Positions 32,627 through 40,306 of a stretch of 64,000 bases of DNA are shown piece after piece. This stretch comes from JBBPZA01 sp963728925. Lineage in GTDB: Bacteria > Actinomycetota > Thermoleophilia > Solirubrobacterales > Solirubrobacteraceae. The stretch covers positions 248,001 to 312,000 of the forward strand of contig CAVSMB010000029.1 of NCBI GenBank assembly GCA_963728925.1, in the 5' to 3' direction. The notes under the pieces are model-generated. The model was not told where the DNA came from. It saw only the letters and a program-made list of their open reading frames with translations, and searched no databases. A program made the position numbers and the translations under genes. The stretch's first letter is position 1; each line of letters starts with the position of its first letter.

Positions 32627-32956
32627 CTAAGGGGTTGGTAAGCCCAGGCGCCGCCGCAGGCGGCGCGCGTTGCGCACGGCGAAGCCCTCCCAGTCGTTGT
32701 TGAAGTACGCGAACACCTCGGCGCGCCGGCGCCACCCGTCGATCCGGGCGGCCCACTCGTCGACCTCGCGGTCGGAGTAGTTGCCGCGCCGCCCTCGGCA
32801 CCCGTGGTGCAGGCGCACGAGCGTCCAGTCGGTCGTGAGCACGTGGGCCTGGAACGGCCACCGCGGGTGGTCGCCGATCACCAGGGCGCACCCGTGTTCG
32901 CGCAGGAGCGCGTAGACCTCGTCGGTGAACCAGCTCGCGTGCCGGAACTCCCAGCA
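32627..32956 (-). pseudogene. C-terminal remnant of a DUF72 (YecE-like) gene
   Basis: An open frame of 110 codons reads WEFRHASWFTDEVYALLREHG, VIGDHPRWPFQ, DWTLVRLHHGCRGRRGNYSD and AEVFAYFNNDWEGFAVRNA to a TAG at 32627-32629. These are the last blocks of DUF72 proteins (normally about 240-290 residues). The first half is missing: immediately upstream, in another frame, is the start of an unrelated flavoprotein gene. The remnant has an ATG at 32881 but no ribosome binding site, so it is probably not translated usefully. Confidence 0.75.
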
Positions 32957-32957
32957 G

Positions 32958-33068
32958 GATGCCGGCGCCGATGACCGCGACGTCGACCTCGAGGTCGCCG
33001 TCGAGACCTGCGCGCTCGGGCGCGGGGGCGGTGTCGAGCCAGAGGGAGGTCGGAGTGGGTCGGTTCAC
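32958..33068 (-). pseudogene. N-terminal remnant of an FAD-dependent oxidoreductase gene
   Basis: A GTG at 33068 opens 37 codons reading SLWLDTAPAPERAGLDGDLEVDVAVIGAGI, the N-terminus of DAO-type flavoproteins up to the middle of the dinucleotide motif GAGITG. The homology stops exactly at GGCATC (32958), and DUF72 sequence begins at 32956 in a different frame. The junction marks a deletion that joined the 5' end of one gene to the 3' end of another. Reading on in frame gives only an Arg/Pro-rich antisense-like tail. Confidence 0.75.
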
Positions 33069-33137
33069 GCGAGCGGGCTACCCTCGCCGCGCGAGGGCGA
33101 AGCGGACGCCGGAGCGGAGGTGCGCCGGGGACGGCGC

Positions 33138-33143
33138 TACGGT
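33138..33143 (+). promoter_or_regulatory. -10 element TACGGT of a probable leaderless promoter
   Basis: TACGGT is followed by CCCTAC and a GTG at 33150, in frame with the RemA-like protein. The spacing decides for this GTG over the ATG at 33159. Confidence 0.45.
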
Positions 33144-33149
33144 CCCTAC

Positions 33150-33404
33150 GTGGCGCGCATGATCCCGTTGGGCTACGGCAAGTGGGTGCGAGCCGACCGC
33201 GTGTTCGCGGTCATCCCGCTCGAGAGCGGCGACCGGGGGGACGGCCGGCGGACCTACGTGCACGTCGACGGCCTCGCCGAGCCGCTCGTCGCCTCGCGCT
33301 CGGAACGCTCGATCCTCGCCGACGTCGAGGCCGCGCTCAACGAGGCGGCGGGGGTGCCGAAGCGGCGGACCGCCGGCCGCGCCGACCAGCCCGGGCTGTT
33401 CTGA
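33150..33404 (+). CDS. Small RemA/DUF370-like protein
   Basis: The 84-residue protein reads MIPLGYGKWVRADRVFAVIPLESGDRGDGRRTYVHVDG, then EPLVASRSERSILADVEAAL. The opening GYGxWVxADRVxAVIPLES and the basic GRRTYVHV strand recall RemA (DUF370), a DNA-binding filament-forming regulator (IGFGNxVxANRIIAIxxPES). The similarity is by motif only. If right, it would be a small DNA-binding protein. The GTG at 33150 is preferred because TACGGT lies 6 nt upstream. Confidence 0.6.
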   Translation: MARMIPLGYGKWVRADRVFAVIPLESGDRGDGRRTYVHVDGLAEPLVASRSERSILADVEAALNEAAGVPKRRTAGRADQPGLF

Positions 33405-33419
33405 GGCCCGGCGGCGCGA

Positions 33420-33635
33420 CTAGGACGCGTCCTCGGCGTCCTCGGACTCGGCTTCGTCGTCGGGACGCGGCTGGGCGCCTGGGACGCCGTCGTCGCTGCG
33501 GCGCCGGTCCCACTCGTCGCGTGCCTCGTCGATGTGCTCGCCGACCTCCGCGCTGTGGCGCTCCATGCGGTCGGCCTCGCGCTCGAGGTCGTCGCCCACG
33601 CGCTCCACGTCGTGGTCGGCGGGGCGCTCGGTCAT
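33420..33635 (-). CDS. Small acidic hypothetical protein
   Basis: The 71-residue protein is rich in Asp, Glu and Arg (DVERVGDDLEREADRMERHSAEVGEHIDEARDEWDRRR, then an acidic Pro/Asp/Glu tail). The middle is a strongly amphipathic helix that could form a coiled coil. Two adjacent ATGs (33638 and 33635) are possible. The degenerate -10 TAGGAC favours the second by spacing. No function is recognised; similar 60-80-residue proteins are common in this group of actinobacteria. Confidence 0.55.
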   Translation of the reverse strand: MTERPADHDVERVGDDLEREADRMERHSAEVGEHIDEARDEWDRRRSDDGVPGAQPRPDDEAESEDAEDAS

Positions 33636-33754
33636 CATCGCCGTCCTACCCGTGTGCCGGGACGGCCATGCGCGTCCGTTTGGTCGCCGCGGCGCGCCGG
33701 GTAGGTCAGCAGGGCGACCCGATCGTTGCCTGACCACGTAGAGGAGCGACCGCC

Positions 33755-34264
33755 ATGTCCGTCAAGCGCCAAGCCGTCCAGCGCCAAGCCGTCAAGCGCC
33801 TAGCCCTCAAGGGCCCTGTCGCCAAGCTCGCCCCGCGACGGCGCACCCCGCTCGAGCGCATCATCGGCGCCATCGAGTACGCCGCCCTGGTCCGCGCCGC
33901 GACGCGCAAGACCGAGAGCGGCGGCCGTCGCGTCCCGCGGCGCCCGGTGCTCATCGCCGTCGCCGGCGGCGTGCTCGTCGTGGGCGTCACCGCCGCCGCG
34001 GTCGCCCACCGCCGCAAGCGCGACAGCGCACCGCCCCCGGCGTTCGAGGCGCCCGCCTCGGTGACCGGACGACCGAACGGCGACCTCCCCGGACAGGCCG
34101 CCGTCGCCGACCCGAGCGCCGCCTCGGTCGCGGCGACCGGCACACTCGGCGAGACGGCCGGCACCGCCCCCCCAGGAGCCGATCCCGAGGGCGAGAGCAA
34201 GCTCGACGTCGACGCCCCGAACGAGGGCGCGGCGGGGGATCACCCTTCCGGCGAGGAACGTTGA
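33755..34264 (+). CDS. Single-pass membrane protein of unknown function
   Basis: The 169-residue protein has a very basic N-terminus with an imperfect internal repeat (RQAVQRQAVKRLALK, from a 15-bp direct repeat at about 33770-33800), one transmembrane helix near residues 70-87 (RRPVLIAVAGGVLVVGVTAAAVAHRRK) and a disordered Pro/Ala/Glu tail. A GAGGAG ribosome binding site lies before the ATG. It is 28 bp upstream of the ferritin-like gene and may share its transcript. No family is recognised. Confidence 0.6.
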   Translation: MSVKRQAVQRQAVKRLALKGPVAKLAPRRRTPLERIIGAIEYAALVRAATRKTESGGRRVPRRPVLIAVAGGVLVVGVTAAAVAHRRKRDSAPPPAFEAPASVTGRPNGDLPGQAAVADPSAASVAATGTLGETAGTAPPGADPEGESKLDVDAPNEGAAGDHPSGEER

Positions 34265-34292
34265 CCACCACCCGACGACAAGGAGGCCACCC

Positions 34293-34802
34293 ATGGCCGT
34301 GAGGAGCAGCTCCCAGGGCATCCTGTCCGACGAGCAGGCCGAGAAGCGCGAGGAGATCACCGAGCTCATCAAGAAGGCCTACTGGATGGAGATGGAGACG
34401 GTGATGAGCTACATCGCCAACTCGGTCAACCCCGACGGCGTGCGCGCGCAGGAGATCGTCGAATCCCTGCAGCAGGACATCCAGGAGGAGCTCGGCCACG
34501 CGCAGCAGTTCGCCAACCGCATCAAGGAGCTCTACGGCGTCGTCCCGGGCTCGCTCGAGTTCTCGGCCGAGCAGTCCTACCTGCAGCCGCCCGACCACCA
34601 GACCGACATCGTCCACGTCATCAAGGGCGTGATCGAGGCCGAGACCGGCGCGATCGAGCACTACAACCGCGTCATCGAGACCTGCGACGGCGTCGACTGG
34701 GTCACCCAGGACATGGTCATCGAGATCCTCCACGACGAGGAGGGCCACCGGCGCCTCTTCGAGGGCTACCTGCGGGAGTACGAGGCGGAGGGCCTCGCCT
34801 GA
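34293..34802 (+). CDS. Ferritin-like (bacterioferritin/DPS-type) protein
   Basis: The 169-residue four-helix protein has paired iron-ligand motifs: MEMETVMSYIANS, EELGHAQQFANRIKEL (ExxH), GVIEAETGAIEHYNRVIE and EILHDEEGHRRLFEGYL (ExxH). This gives a di-iron centre. Strong AAGGAGG precedes the ATG. It probably stores iron or consumes peroxide. The last 37 bp overlap the convergent YbdK-type gene. Confidence 0.88.
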   Translation: MAVRSSSQGILSDEQAEKREEITELIKKAYWMEMETVMSYIANSVNPDGVRAQEIVESLQQDIQEELGHAQQFANRIKELYGVVPGSLEFSAEQSYLQPPDHQTDIVHVIKGVIEAETGAIEHYNRVIETCDGVDWVTQDMVIEILHDEEGHRRLFEGYLREYEAEGLA

Positions 34803-35971
34803 GATTCGACGAGAAACCGGTCCGCGAGGGCCTCGACGAGTCCCCGGACTCCCGCTTCGCGCGCGATGCCGCGGTGCGTCATGGCGCCGTTGACCTCGAC
34901 CAGCGTCCGCGCGCGGTCCAGCTCGGTCGCGCTGCCCAGCGCCGTGGCGTGGGGGGCGAGCTCGTCGAGCAGCCCGTGGAGCCGCTCGCGGGTCGCGATC
35001 CGCTCGCCGCTCCACGGGTCGGCGAGCGTGCCCTCGACGCCGTAGCGCAGGGCCGACCAGCGGTTCTCCTCCAGTCGCCACGTCGCCGGGGCGGGCGCGC
35101 GCGGCTCGCCGGCGTCGTGGGCGGCCGCCAGCCGTGCGACGAGCGAGTGGACGAGCGCCGTCAACGCGGCAACGTCGGCGAGCTGCGCCTGCGGATCGGG
35201 CACCCGCACCTCCAGCGTCCCGTAGGAGGGGTGGGGACGCAGCTCCCACCACCACACTCGAGGCTCGGGGACGGTGCCCGAGGCCGCGCCCCAGCGCAGC
35301 TCTTCCGCGAAGGCCTCCCAGCTCGAAAGCGGCGGCGGGATCCCCTGGCGCGGCAGTTGTCCGGAGATCACCGGGCGCACCGAGGCCAGCCCGGTGTCGC
35401 GGCCTTGCTCGAAGGGCGCCGCTGCGGCGAGCGCAGCGATCTCCGGCAGTCGCGCCCGGAGCCCGTCGTAGACCGCCAGCGTCCGCTCGGCGCCGCCGAC
35501 CGCGACATGGACCTGCAGCGCGCAGACCACCTGTCGTCGGGCGACGACGGCGTGCTCGCGAAGCGTTCGCTCGTAGCGCTCGCCACGGTTGAGCTCGCCC
35601 TCCGCAGGAGCGAAGGGGTGGACGGCGAGAGCCGCGAGCCGCGCGCCGTCCCGTGTCGCCGCGGCGAGCGCAAGACGCCCCTCGCCCAGCAGCGCGACCG
35701 CCTCCGCGACCCTGTGGGCCGGCGGCCCGGCGATCTCGAGCTGCGCGGCGGGCAGCTCCAGCTTCGCCCGGACGCGTCCACCGGCCGCGAGCGGGGCGTC
35801 GCTCGCGCTCGCGTCGCCCGCCAGCCCGGTCACCACGTCGCGGGCGTGCGGCGCCGGCTCGAACGTCGCGGGGTCGAGCAGCACGAGCTCCTCCTCCAGC
35901 CCGAGGGTGAGCGGCGCCGGTCGGTCGAAGGCGGCGCGAAGCTCGGCAGCGGTCGGGCTGGGGCTGGTCAT
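34766..35971 (-). CDS. YbdK-family carboxylate-amine ligase (glutamate-cysteine ligase type 2)
   Basis: The protein has 401 residues from the ATG at 35971. The family signature LTLGLEEELVLLDPATFEPAP stands at the N-terminus, followed by KLELPAAQLEIAGPP, CALQVHVAVGGAERTLAVYDGLR and the C-terminal THRGIAREAG. It is an ATP-dependent ligase that can join glutamate to cysteine. It might supply gamma-glutamylcysteine for the egtB-egtD pair 18 kb away, but YbdK members have uncertain physiological substrates. Confidence 0.88.
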   Translation of the reverse strand: MTSPSPTAAELRAAFDRPAPLTLGLEEELVLLDPATFEPAPHARDVVTGLAGDASASDAPLAAGGRVRAKLELPAAQLEIAGPPAHRVAEAVALLGEGRLALAAATRDGARLAALAVHPFAPAEGELNRGERYERTLREHAVVARRQVVCALQVHVAVGGAERTLAVYDGLRARLPEIAALAAAAPFEQGRDTGLASVRPVISGQLPRQGIPPPLSSWEAFAEELRWGAASGTVPEPRVWWWELRPHPSYGTLEVRVPDPQAQLADVAALTALVHSLVARLAAAHDAGEPRAPAPATWRLEENRWSALRYGVEGTLADPWSGERIATRERLHGLLDELAPHATALGSATELDRARTLVEVNGAMTHRGIAREAGVRGLVEALADRFLVESQARPSASYSRR

Positions 35972-36216
35972 TCGTTTGCGCCGCGGCGCAGGATACGAGC
36001 CGCGACGTGCGTGAATGTCTCCGGCGGCACGGGGTAATGGGTCGCAACGTTCACGGCCGGAAGGACATCGATGGCGGAAACCGTTCAGGGCAGCGACGCG
36101 AGCGACCGCTCGCCGGCCTGGTGGTCGGCATCGTCGTCGGGAGGCGGCGCGGCTAGGACGGCGCGGCGTCAGCGGCTGGGACGCGCGCCGGCCTCCGTCG
36201 CTGGGACGCGCCGGCG

Positions 36217-36558
36217 TCAGTGGTCGGCGACGCGCCCGTCGGGCGGGTCGAGGGGGAGGCCCCGAGCGTCCCACTGCAGCAGCCCCCCGCCCATGCTGTA
36301 GGCGTCCCAGCCCGAGGCGCGGAAGGCCTGTGCGGCCATGGCCGAACGTGCCCCGACGCGGCAGTAGAAGACCACCGGGCGGTCGCGGTCGATCGAGCCG
36401 GCCTCGGCGGTGAGGCGCCCGAGCTCGACGTGACGGCTTCCCGCGATTCGCCCGGCCTCGTGCTCGGCGTCCTCGCGGACGTCGACGATCTGCCAGCGCT
36501 CGTCAGCCCGTATCTCGTCGACCCGCTCGGGTGAGAGCTCGAGGTCGGCGGTGCTCAT
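36217..36558 (-). CDS. Single-domain rhodanese-like protein
   Basis: The protein has 113 residues from the ATG at 36558. The rhodanese core is WQIVDVREDAEHEAGRIAGSRHVELGRL, with the active-site loop VVFYCRVGARSAMAAQAF (Cys near residue 69) and GGGLLQWDARGLPL at the end. It is likely a sulfurtransferase or sulfide carrier. A TACCCT element 7 nt upstream of the ATG predicts a leaderless mRNA, which fits the chosen start better than an in-frame extension to 36669. Confidence 0.9.
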   Translation of the reverse strand: MSTADLELSPERVDEIRADERWQIVDVREDAEHEAGRIAGSRHVELGRLTAEAGSIDRDRPVVFYCRVGARSAMAAQAFRASGWDAYSMGGGLLQWDARGLPLDPPDGRVADH

Positions 36559-36565
36559 CGGGCGA

Positions 36566-36571
36566 AGGGTA
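36566..36571 (-). promoter_or_regulatory. -10 element TACCCT of a probable leaderless promoter
   Basis: On the - strand TACCCT is followed by TCGCCCG and the ATG of the rhodanese gene at 36558. Confidence 0.55.
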
Positions 36572-36580
36572 GAAGCCGGG

Positions 36581-37246
36581 TCAGGCGTCCTCGGGCCGCT
36601 CGTCGTCGCCGAGCACCCGGTTGCCGGTGATCGAGAGGGCGATGATCGCGAACCACAGCCACGGGGCAAGGTCGGCGTCGAGGAGCGCGACCGGGATGGA
36701 GGCGAAGAACACCGCCGGCGCCACGAGGTTGAGGAGCACGAGCTGCCGGCGCCTGGCGTAAGCGCCTTCGTCGAGCAACCGCCGGCCGGCCGCGTAGATG
36801 GTCATCGCTGCGTCCACCAGCCCGATCGCCCCCATGCTCAGCGCGAAGAAGATCACTGCGGCGGTCTCGCCCCCGTGGTCGCCGAAGACGGCGACGGGAA
36901 GCGGCAGGAAGGCCACGAGCGAGAGGTAGCCGAGGTTGAGCATCATGAGCCCGCGGTCGAAGGCGCGCAGATCGCGGAAGAAGCGGTGGTGGCCGATCCA
37001 GAACAGCCCGACGACCGCGAACGCGAGGAAGTACACCTCGATCTGGGGCACCAGGTCGGTCAGCCGATCGACGAGTTCGGACTGGCTGAGGTCATCCCTG
37101 ACCACCGGAGGGTCGATAGTGAGCACGAGCAGCGTGATGGCCACCGCGAACACCCCGTCGCTGAAGGCGACGATGCGCCCGAAGCCGAGCTCGTCCTCCT
37201 CGCGCAGCGTGCCCGGCGAGCGGCTCGGGGGCGGATGACCGTCCAC
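36581..37246 (-). CDS. TMEM175/DUF1211-family channel-like membrane protein
   Basis: The 221-residue protein has about six hydrophobic segments. The first helix carries the family signature RIVAFSDGVFAVAITLLVL, which lines the pore of TMEM175 potassium channels. The LAFAVVGLFWIGHHRFFRDL block of helix 3 is also typical. A K+ leak channel role follows from the family. Start GTG 37246 lacks an obvious ribosome binding site. Confidence 0.88.
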   Translation of the reverse strand: MDGHPPPSRSPGTLREEDELGFGRIVAFSDGVFAVAITLLVLTIDPPVVRDDLSQSELVDRLTDLVPQIEVYFLAFAVVGLFWIGHHRFFRDLRAFDRGLMMLNLGYLSLVAFLPLPVAVFGDHGGETAAVIFFALSMGAIGLVDAAMTIYAAGRRLLDEGAYARRRQLVLLNLVAPAVFFASIPVALLDADLAPWLWFAIIALSITGNRVLGDDERPEDA

Positions 37247-37299
37247 GGCGGGATTGGTACCAGGCCCACGCCTGGTCGTTCGTACCGGGCCGTTCGTGG

Positions 37300-37305
37300 T
37301 AGCTT
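37300..37305 (+). promoter_or_regulatory. -10 element TAGCTT of a probable leaderless promoter
   Basis: TAGCTT is followed by CGCCGGC (7 nt) and the GTG at 37313 that begins the signal peptide of the propeller protein. This helped to choose the start. Confidence 0.55.
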
Positions 37306-37312
37306 CGCCGGC

Positions 37313-38539
37313 GTGCGCGGGGCACGGACCAGGGGGGTGGCCGTCGTGGCCTGCGCGTCGGCGATCGCCGGCGTGGTTGCGTCCGCCCCCGCCGCGTCGG
37401 CCGGTGGGCGCGAGCAGAGCACCCAGCTCGTCTCGCGGACTGCCGGCGGCAGCCTGCCCGACGGGCCCTCGACCAACGCGGTGATCTCCGGCGACAGGCG
37501 CTACGCGTCGGTCATCGCCTTCGAGTCCGAGGCGTCCAACCTCGTCGGCGGCGACGGCAACGGCGCCAAGGACGTCTTCGTGGTCAAGCGCGCAGGGCGC
37601 TACGGCAACAACGGCTCGCGCTGGAGCCCGGCCCGTACCCGCCTGGTCTCGAGGGGTCGTAGCGGCCCCGCGAACGGCCCGTCGTTCTCGCCGGCTGTGG
37701 ACGGCAGCTTCACGTCTCGCGCCTCGTGCGTGGCCTTCCTCTCACAGGCCTCGAACCTCGTCGCGGGCGACACCAACGGCAAGGTCGACGCCTTCGTCTC
37801 GCGCGGACCCGGCGACGCGCCCTCGCGGGTGTCGACGCCCGGCGGCGACCAGGCCGGCCAGGACACCACCGACGTCGCCGTGTCGGGTGACTGCAGGCGG
37901 ATCGCCTTCGTCACCGGCGGCTCGCTGTACGTCCGCGTCGGAAGGAAGGTCACGTCGCTCGGCGCCGGGGTCGACCCGTCGTGGTCGACGGGCAAGGCCG
38001 GAGACTCCGACCTCGTCTACACGGGCACGTCCGGCGTGCTGCTCTCCAACGGCGGGACGGCGAAGGGCCGGCTCCTCGCCCCTGGCGGGCGAAACCCGGC
38101 CTACAACAACATCAAGCGCAAGGTGGTGGCCTACGAGAAGCAGGCCGGCGGGCGCACCCAGGTGCTGTGGCACGACCTCGGCGGGCGCGAGCGGGCCGCC
38201 AGTGGCTCCCGCGGCAGCCTGGGCGACGCCGACTCTCGCGAGCCCGTGATCGGCAACTCGGGCTTCTACATCGCCTTCGAGTCCGACGCCTCCAACCTCC
38301 AGACCAACGCCGGCGGCGCCCGCAGCGACGACAACGGGACCGCCGACGTCTACCTGTTCACCGACGCGCGCGACATCACGCTGCTCGAGTCGGTGGAGGA
38401 GAAGGGCCAGGCGCTGCCCGGTGGCGGCGCGAACCCGAGCATGAGCTTCTACGCGAACTACATCGTGTGGGACTCGTCGGCGCCCCTGGGCTCGGCCGGG
38501 CCCCGGCAGGTCTACCTGCGCTACCTCGGCGCCGTCTAG
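37313..38539 (+). CDS. Secreted TolB/PD40-like beta-propeller protein
   Basis: The 408-residue protein has a signal peptide (VRGARTRGVAVVACASAIAGVVAS...ASA). The mature part contains repeated strands of the type VIAFESEASNLVGGDGNGAKDVFVV, VAFLSQASNLVAGDTNGKVDAFVSR and IAFESDASNLQTNAG, each about 60 residues apart. These are WD40-like PD40 blades with Asp-rich turns. It is an exported propeller of unknown ligand. Its TAG stop and that of the convergent EamA gene are the two strands of one CTAG at 38536-38539. Confidence 0.8.
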   Translation: MRGARTRGVAVVACASAIAGVVASAPAASAGGREQSTQLVSRTAGGSLPDGPSTNAVISGDRRYASVIAFESEASNLVGGDGNGAKDVFVVKRAGRYGNNGSRWSPARTRLVSRGRSGPANGPSFSPAVDGSFTSRASCVAFLSQASNLVAGDTNGKVDAFVSRGPGDAPSRVSTPGGDQAGQDTTDVAVSGDCRRIAFVTGGSLYVRVGRKVTSLGAGVDPSWSTGKAGDSDLVYTGTSGVLLSNGGTAKGRLLAPGGRNPAYNNIKRKVVAYEKQAGGRTQVLWHDLGGRERAASGSRGSLGDADSREPVIGNSGFYIAFESDASNLQTNAGGARSDDNGTADVYLFTDARDITLLESVEEKGQALPGGGANPSMSFYANYIVWDSSAPLGSAGPRQVYLRYLGAV

Positions 38540-39444
38540 GGTCTCGCCGCGCCCTCGACGGCGTGCGTCGTCGCGGCCGCGGGCGCGGGCGTCTCGGACG
38601 CGTCCCGGTGCAGCGCGACGCCGGCGACGACCAGCGCGATCCCCGTGACCTCGGCGAGCGACGGGATCTGCGTCAGGACGAGGATCCCGATGACGGTCGC
38701 GGTGGCGGGCAGCAGCGAGACCATGAGCGCGTAGGTGGCGCGCGGGAGGCGGGCAAGCGCCAGTTGATCGGCGACGTAGGGGATGACCGAGGAGGAGACG
38801 CCGACGCCGACGCCGGCCAGCAGGGCGAGCGGATCGCCGAGGGCTCCAAGCGCCTCCCACCCGCCCAGCGGCGTGACGACGACCGCCGCCACCATCATCG
38901 AGGCGGCGAGCCCGTCGATGCCGCTGAGCGCTGGGCGCTTCGCGACCCGGTCCGCCAGGACGATGTAGACGGCGAAGAGGAGCGCGTTGGCGAACGCGAA
39001 GACGAGGCCGAGCGGCTCGACGCCGAGCTGCACGCCGGTCAGCAGGTAGACGCCGGGGACCGCCAGCGCCAGCGCGCGGGCGTTGCGTGGGGTCCGGGCG
39101 CCCAGGGCTGCGAGCGCGATGACCGGGAGGAACTCGATCGCCGCGACGGTTCCGAGCGGAAGGCGGTCGATGGCGGTATAGAAGCAGGCGTTCATCACCG
39201 CGAGGACCGCGCCCCAGGCGAGCAGGAGGCGCCTCCCGGCCCGGTCCTGCGCCGCGAACGCGCGCCAGGGCCTGCGCCAGGCGGCGAAGATCACCGCGGC
39301 GGAGGCGATCCTCAGCCAGGCGACGCCCAGCACGTCGACGCGCACGAACAGCAGCACCGCGAACGCCGGCCCCAGGTAGTGGAAAACGGCGCTGACGACG
39401 AAGTAGAGGTGCGGCGGTGCCCGGTTTACCATCCTCCTTAGCAT
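38536..39444 (-). CDS. EamA/DMT-family transporter
   Basis: The protein has 302 residues and ten hydrophobic segments in two EamA halves (FVVSAVFHYLGPAFAVLLF, LGVAWLRIASAAVIFAAWR; LVFAFANALLFAVYIVLADR, LARLPRATYALMVSLLPATATVIGIL). RhtA-type members export amino acids or metabolites. The ATG at 39444 is used; an ATG at 39432 lies directly on the AGGAGG sequence and cannot use it. The divergent Lrp/AsnC gene is the usual partner of amino-acid exporters. Confidence 0.88.
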   Translation of the reverse strand: MLRRMVNRAPPHLYFVVSAVFHYLGPAFAVLLFVRVDVLGVAWLRIASAAVIFAAWRRPWRAFAAQDRAGRRLLLAWGAVLAVMNACFYTAIDRLPLGTVAAIEFLPVIALAALGARTPRNARALALAVPGVYLLTGVQLGVEPLGLVFAFANALLFAVYIVLADRVAKRPALSGIDGLAASMMVAAVVVTPLGGWEALGALGDPLALLAGVGVGVSSSVIPYVADQLALARLPRATYALMVSLLPATATVIGILVLTQIPSLAEVTGIALVVAGVALHRDASETPAPAAATTHAVEGAARP

Positions 39445-39480
39445 GCCCCGCGTCGATCCGCACCTACAGAGGCAACGAGA

Positions 39481-39520
39481 GGTATCCTGCTGTCTCGGCC
39501 TACGATTCCAAGGATAACCG
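39481..39520. promoter_or_regulatory. Imperfect inverted repeat in the EamA-Lrp intergenic region
   Basis: GGTATCC (39481-39487) and GGATAACC (39513-39520) form an imperfect dyad with a 25-bp AT-richer centre, between the divergent transporter and Lrp/AsnC genes. It is a candidate Lrp binding site. Confidence 0.35.
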
Positions 39521-39525
39521 GTCGC

Positions 39526-39981
39526 TTGACCGAAGACGGTCTTCTCGACGACACCAACGTCCGCCTTCTCGAGCTGCTGCAGCGCGACGCGCGAACGTCG
39601 CTCGCGGAGCTCGGCCGGCGGGTCGGACTGTCGTCGCCCGCGGTCTCCGAGCGGCTCAAGCGGCTGGAGAGCGAAGGCGTCATCACGGGATATCGCGTCG
39701 AGATCGACCCGCGCAAGCTCGGCTACAGCCTCGGCGTGGCGATCCGGATCCGCCCGGCGCCTCGCCAGCTCGCTGCCGTCGCCGCTCTGGCGCGCGACAC
39801 CCCGGAGGTGGTCGAGTGCCACCGGGTAACGGGCGACGACTGCTTTGTGATGACCGCCTACGTCCGCGACGTCGAGCACCTCGAGACGGTGATCGACCAG
39901 TTCGCCGCCTACGGCCAGACCACGAGCTCCATCATGCAGTCCTCGCCCGTCCCGCGACGCGGCGTGTCGACCCAGCGCTGA
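39526..39981 (+). CDS. Lrp/AsnC-family transcriptional regulator
   Basis: The protein has 151 residues from a TTG at 39526. The N-terminal helix-turn-helix reads DDTNVRLLELLQRDARTSLAELGRRVGLSSPAVSERLKRLESEGVITGYRVEIDP. The C-terminal RAM domain (VVECHRVTGDDCFVMTAYVRDVEHLETVIDQFAAYGQTTSSIM) binds amino acids. It is divergent from the EamA exporter and probably activates it in response to its substrate. Confidence 0.92.
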   Translation: MTEDGLLDDTNVRLLELLQRDARTSLAELGRRVGLSSPAVSERLKRLESEGVITGYRVEIDPRKLGYSLGVAIRIRPAPRQLAAVAALARDTPEVVECHRVTGDDCFVMTAYVRDVEHLETVIDQFAAYGQTTSSIMQSSPVPRRGVSTQR

Positions 39982-39986
39982 GGGCG

Positions 39987-40217
39987 CTACGGGCGCGGAC
40001 CGCGCGCCTTCGGACCGGCTTTTCCGAGCTGGTGGGCGACGAGCTCGTGGCTGCGCGCCGCCCACTCGCACAGCAGCGGGCGGGTGTCGCGCTGGTCGAT
40101 GATCTCCTCGATGCCGAAGCGCTCGGCGGTGCGGAACGGGGAGCGGATGGCGTCGAGGCGCCTCTGGATCTCGGCGCGCAGGGCCACGGGGTCCTCGAGC
40201 TCGGGCTCCCAGGACAT
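39987..40217 (-). pseudogene. Acyl-CoA carboxyltransferase gene reduced to its two ends
   Basis: The 76-codon frame starts MSWEPELED, the usual start of acyl-CoA/propionyl-CoA carboxylase beta subunits (MSWEPELEEL...). It continues after about ten residues with the extreme C-terminus of the same family (FRTAERFGIEEIIDQRDTRPLLCEWAARS). A full gene is over 500 codons, so some 440 codons of the middle are gone. The promoter element TATGCT, start and stop are intact. It cannot be a carboxyltransferase, since both crotonase-like domains are missing. Confidence 0.65.
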
Positions 40218-40225
40218 GCGCGCGG

Positions 40226-40231
40226 AGCATA
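40226..40231 (-). promoter_or_regulatory. -10 element TATGCT upstream of the carboxyltransferase remnant
   Basis: On the - strand TATGCT is followed by 8 nt and the ATG at 40217, so the remnant probably keeps its original leaderless promoter. Confidence 0.45.
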
Positions 40232-40292
40232 CGGTCGGTCGCCGGGCGGTTCCGCCGTCGACCTGGGGGTTCCTAGCGCGCCAAGGTGACGT

Positions 40293-40298
40293 TAGGGT
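40293..40298 (+). promoter_or_regulatory. -10 element TAGGGT of a probable leaderless promoter
   Basis: TAGGGT is followed by 8 nt (TGCGCGCG) and the ATG at 40307. The sequence TTAGGGTTG is identical to that before the PASTA gene at 2373-2381. Confidence 0.5.
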
Positions 40299-40306
40299 TG
40301 CGCGCG

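Noticed and set aside
34766..35971. Assigning the YbdK ligase as EgtA of an ergothioneine operon
   Set aside because: It is 18 kb from egtBD, on a separate unit, and belongs to the YbdK family rather than the EgtA family. The link is only metabolic speculation.
36071..36301. Frame with a GGAAGGA site before ATG 36071, and a hydrophobic stretch LVVGIVVG in the next frame
   Set aside because: The main frame becomes Ser/Arg-rich and runs antisense into the rhodanese gene. A one-base shift would give only a 27-residue peptide. It may be another decayed small gene, but the evidence is too thin.
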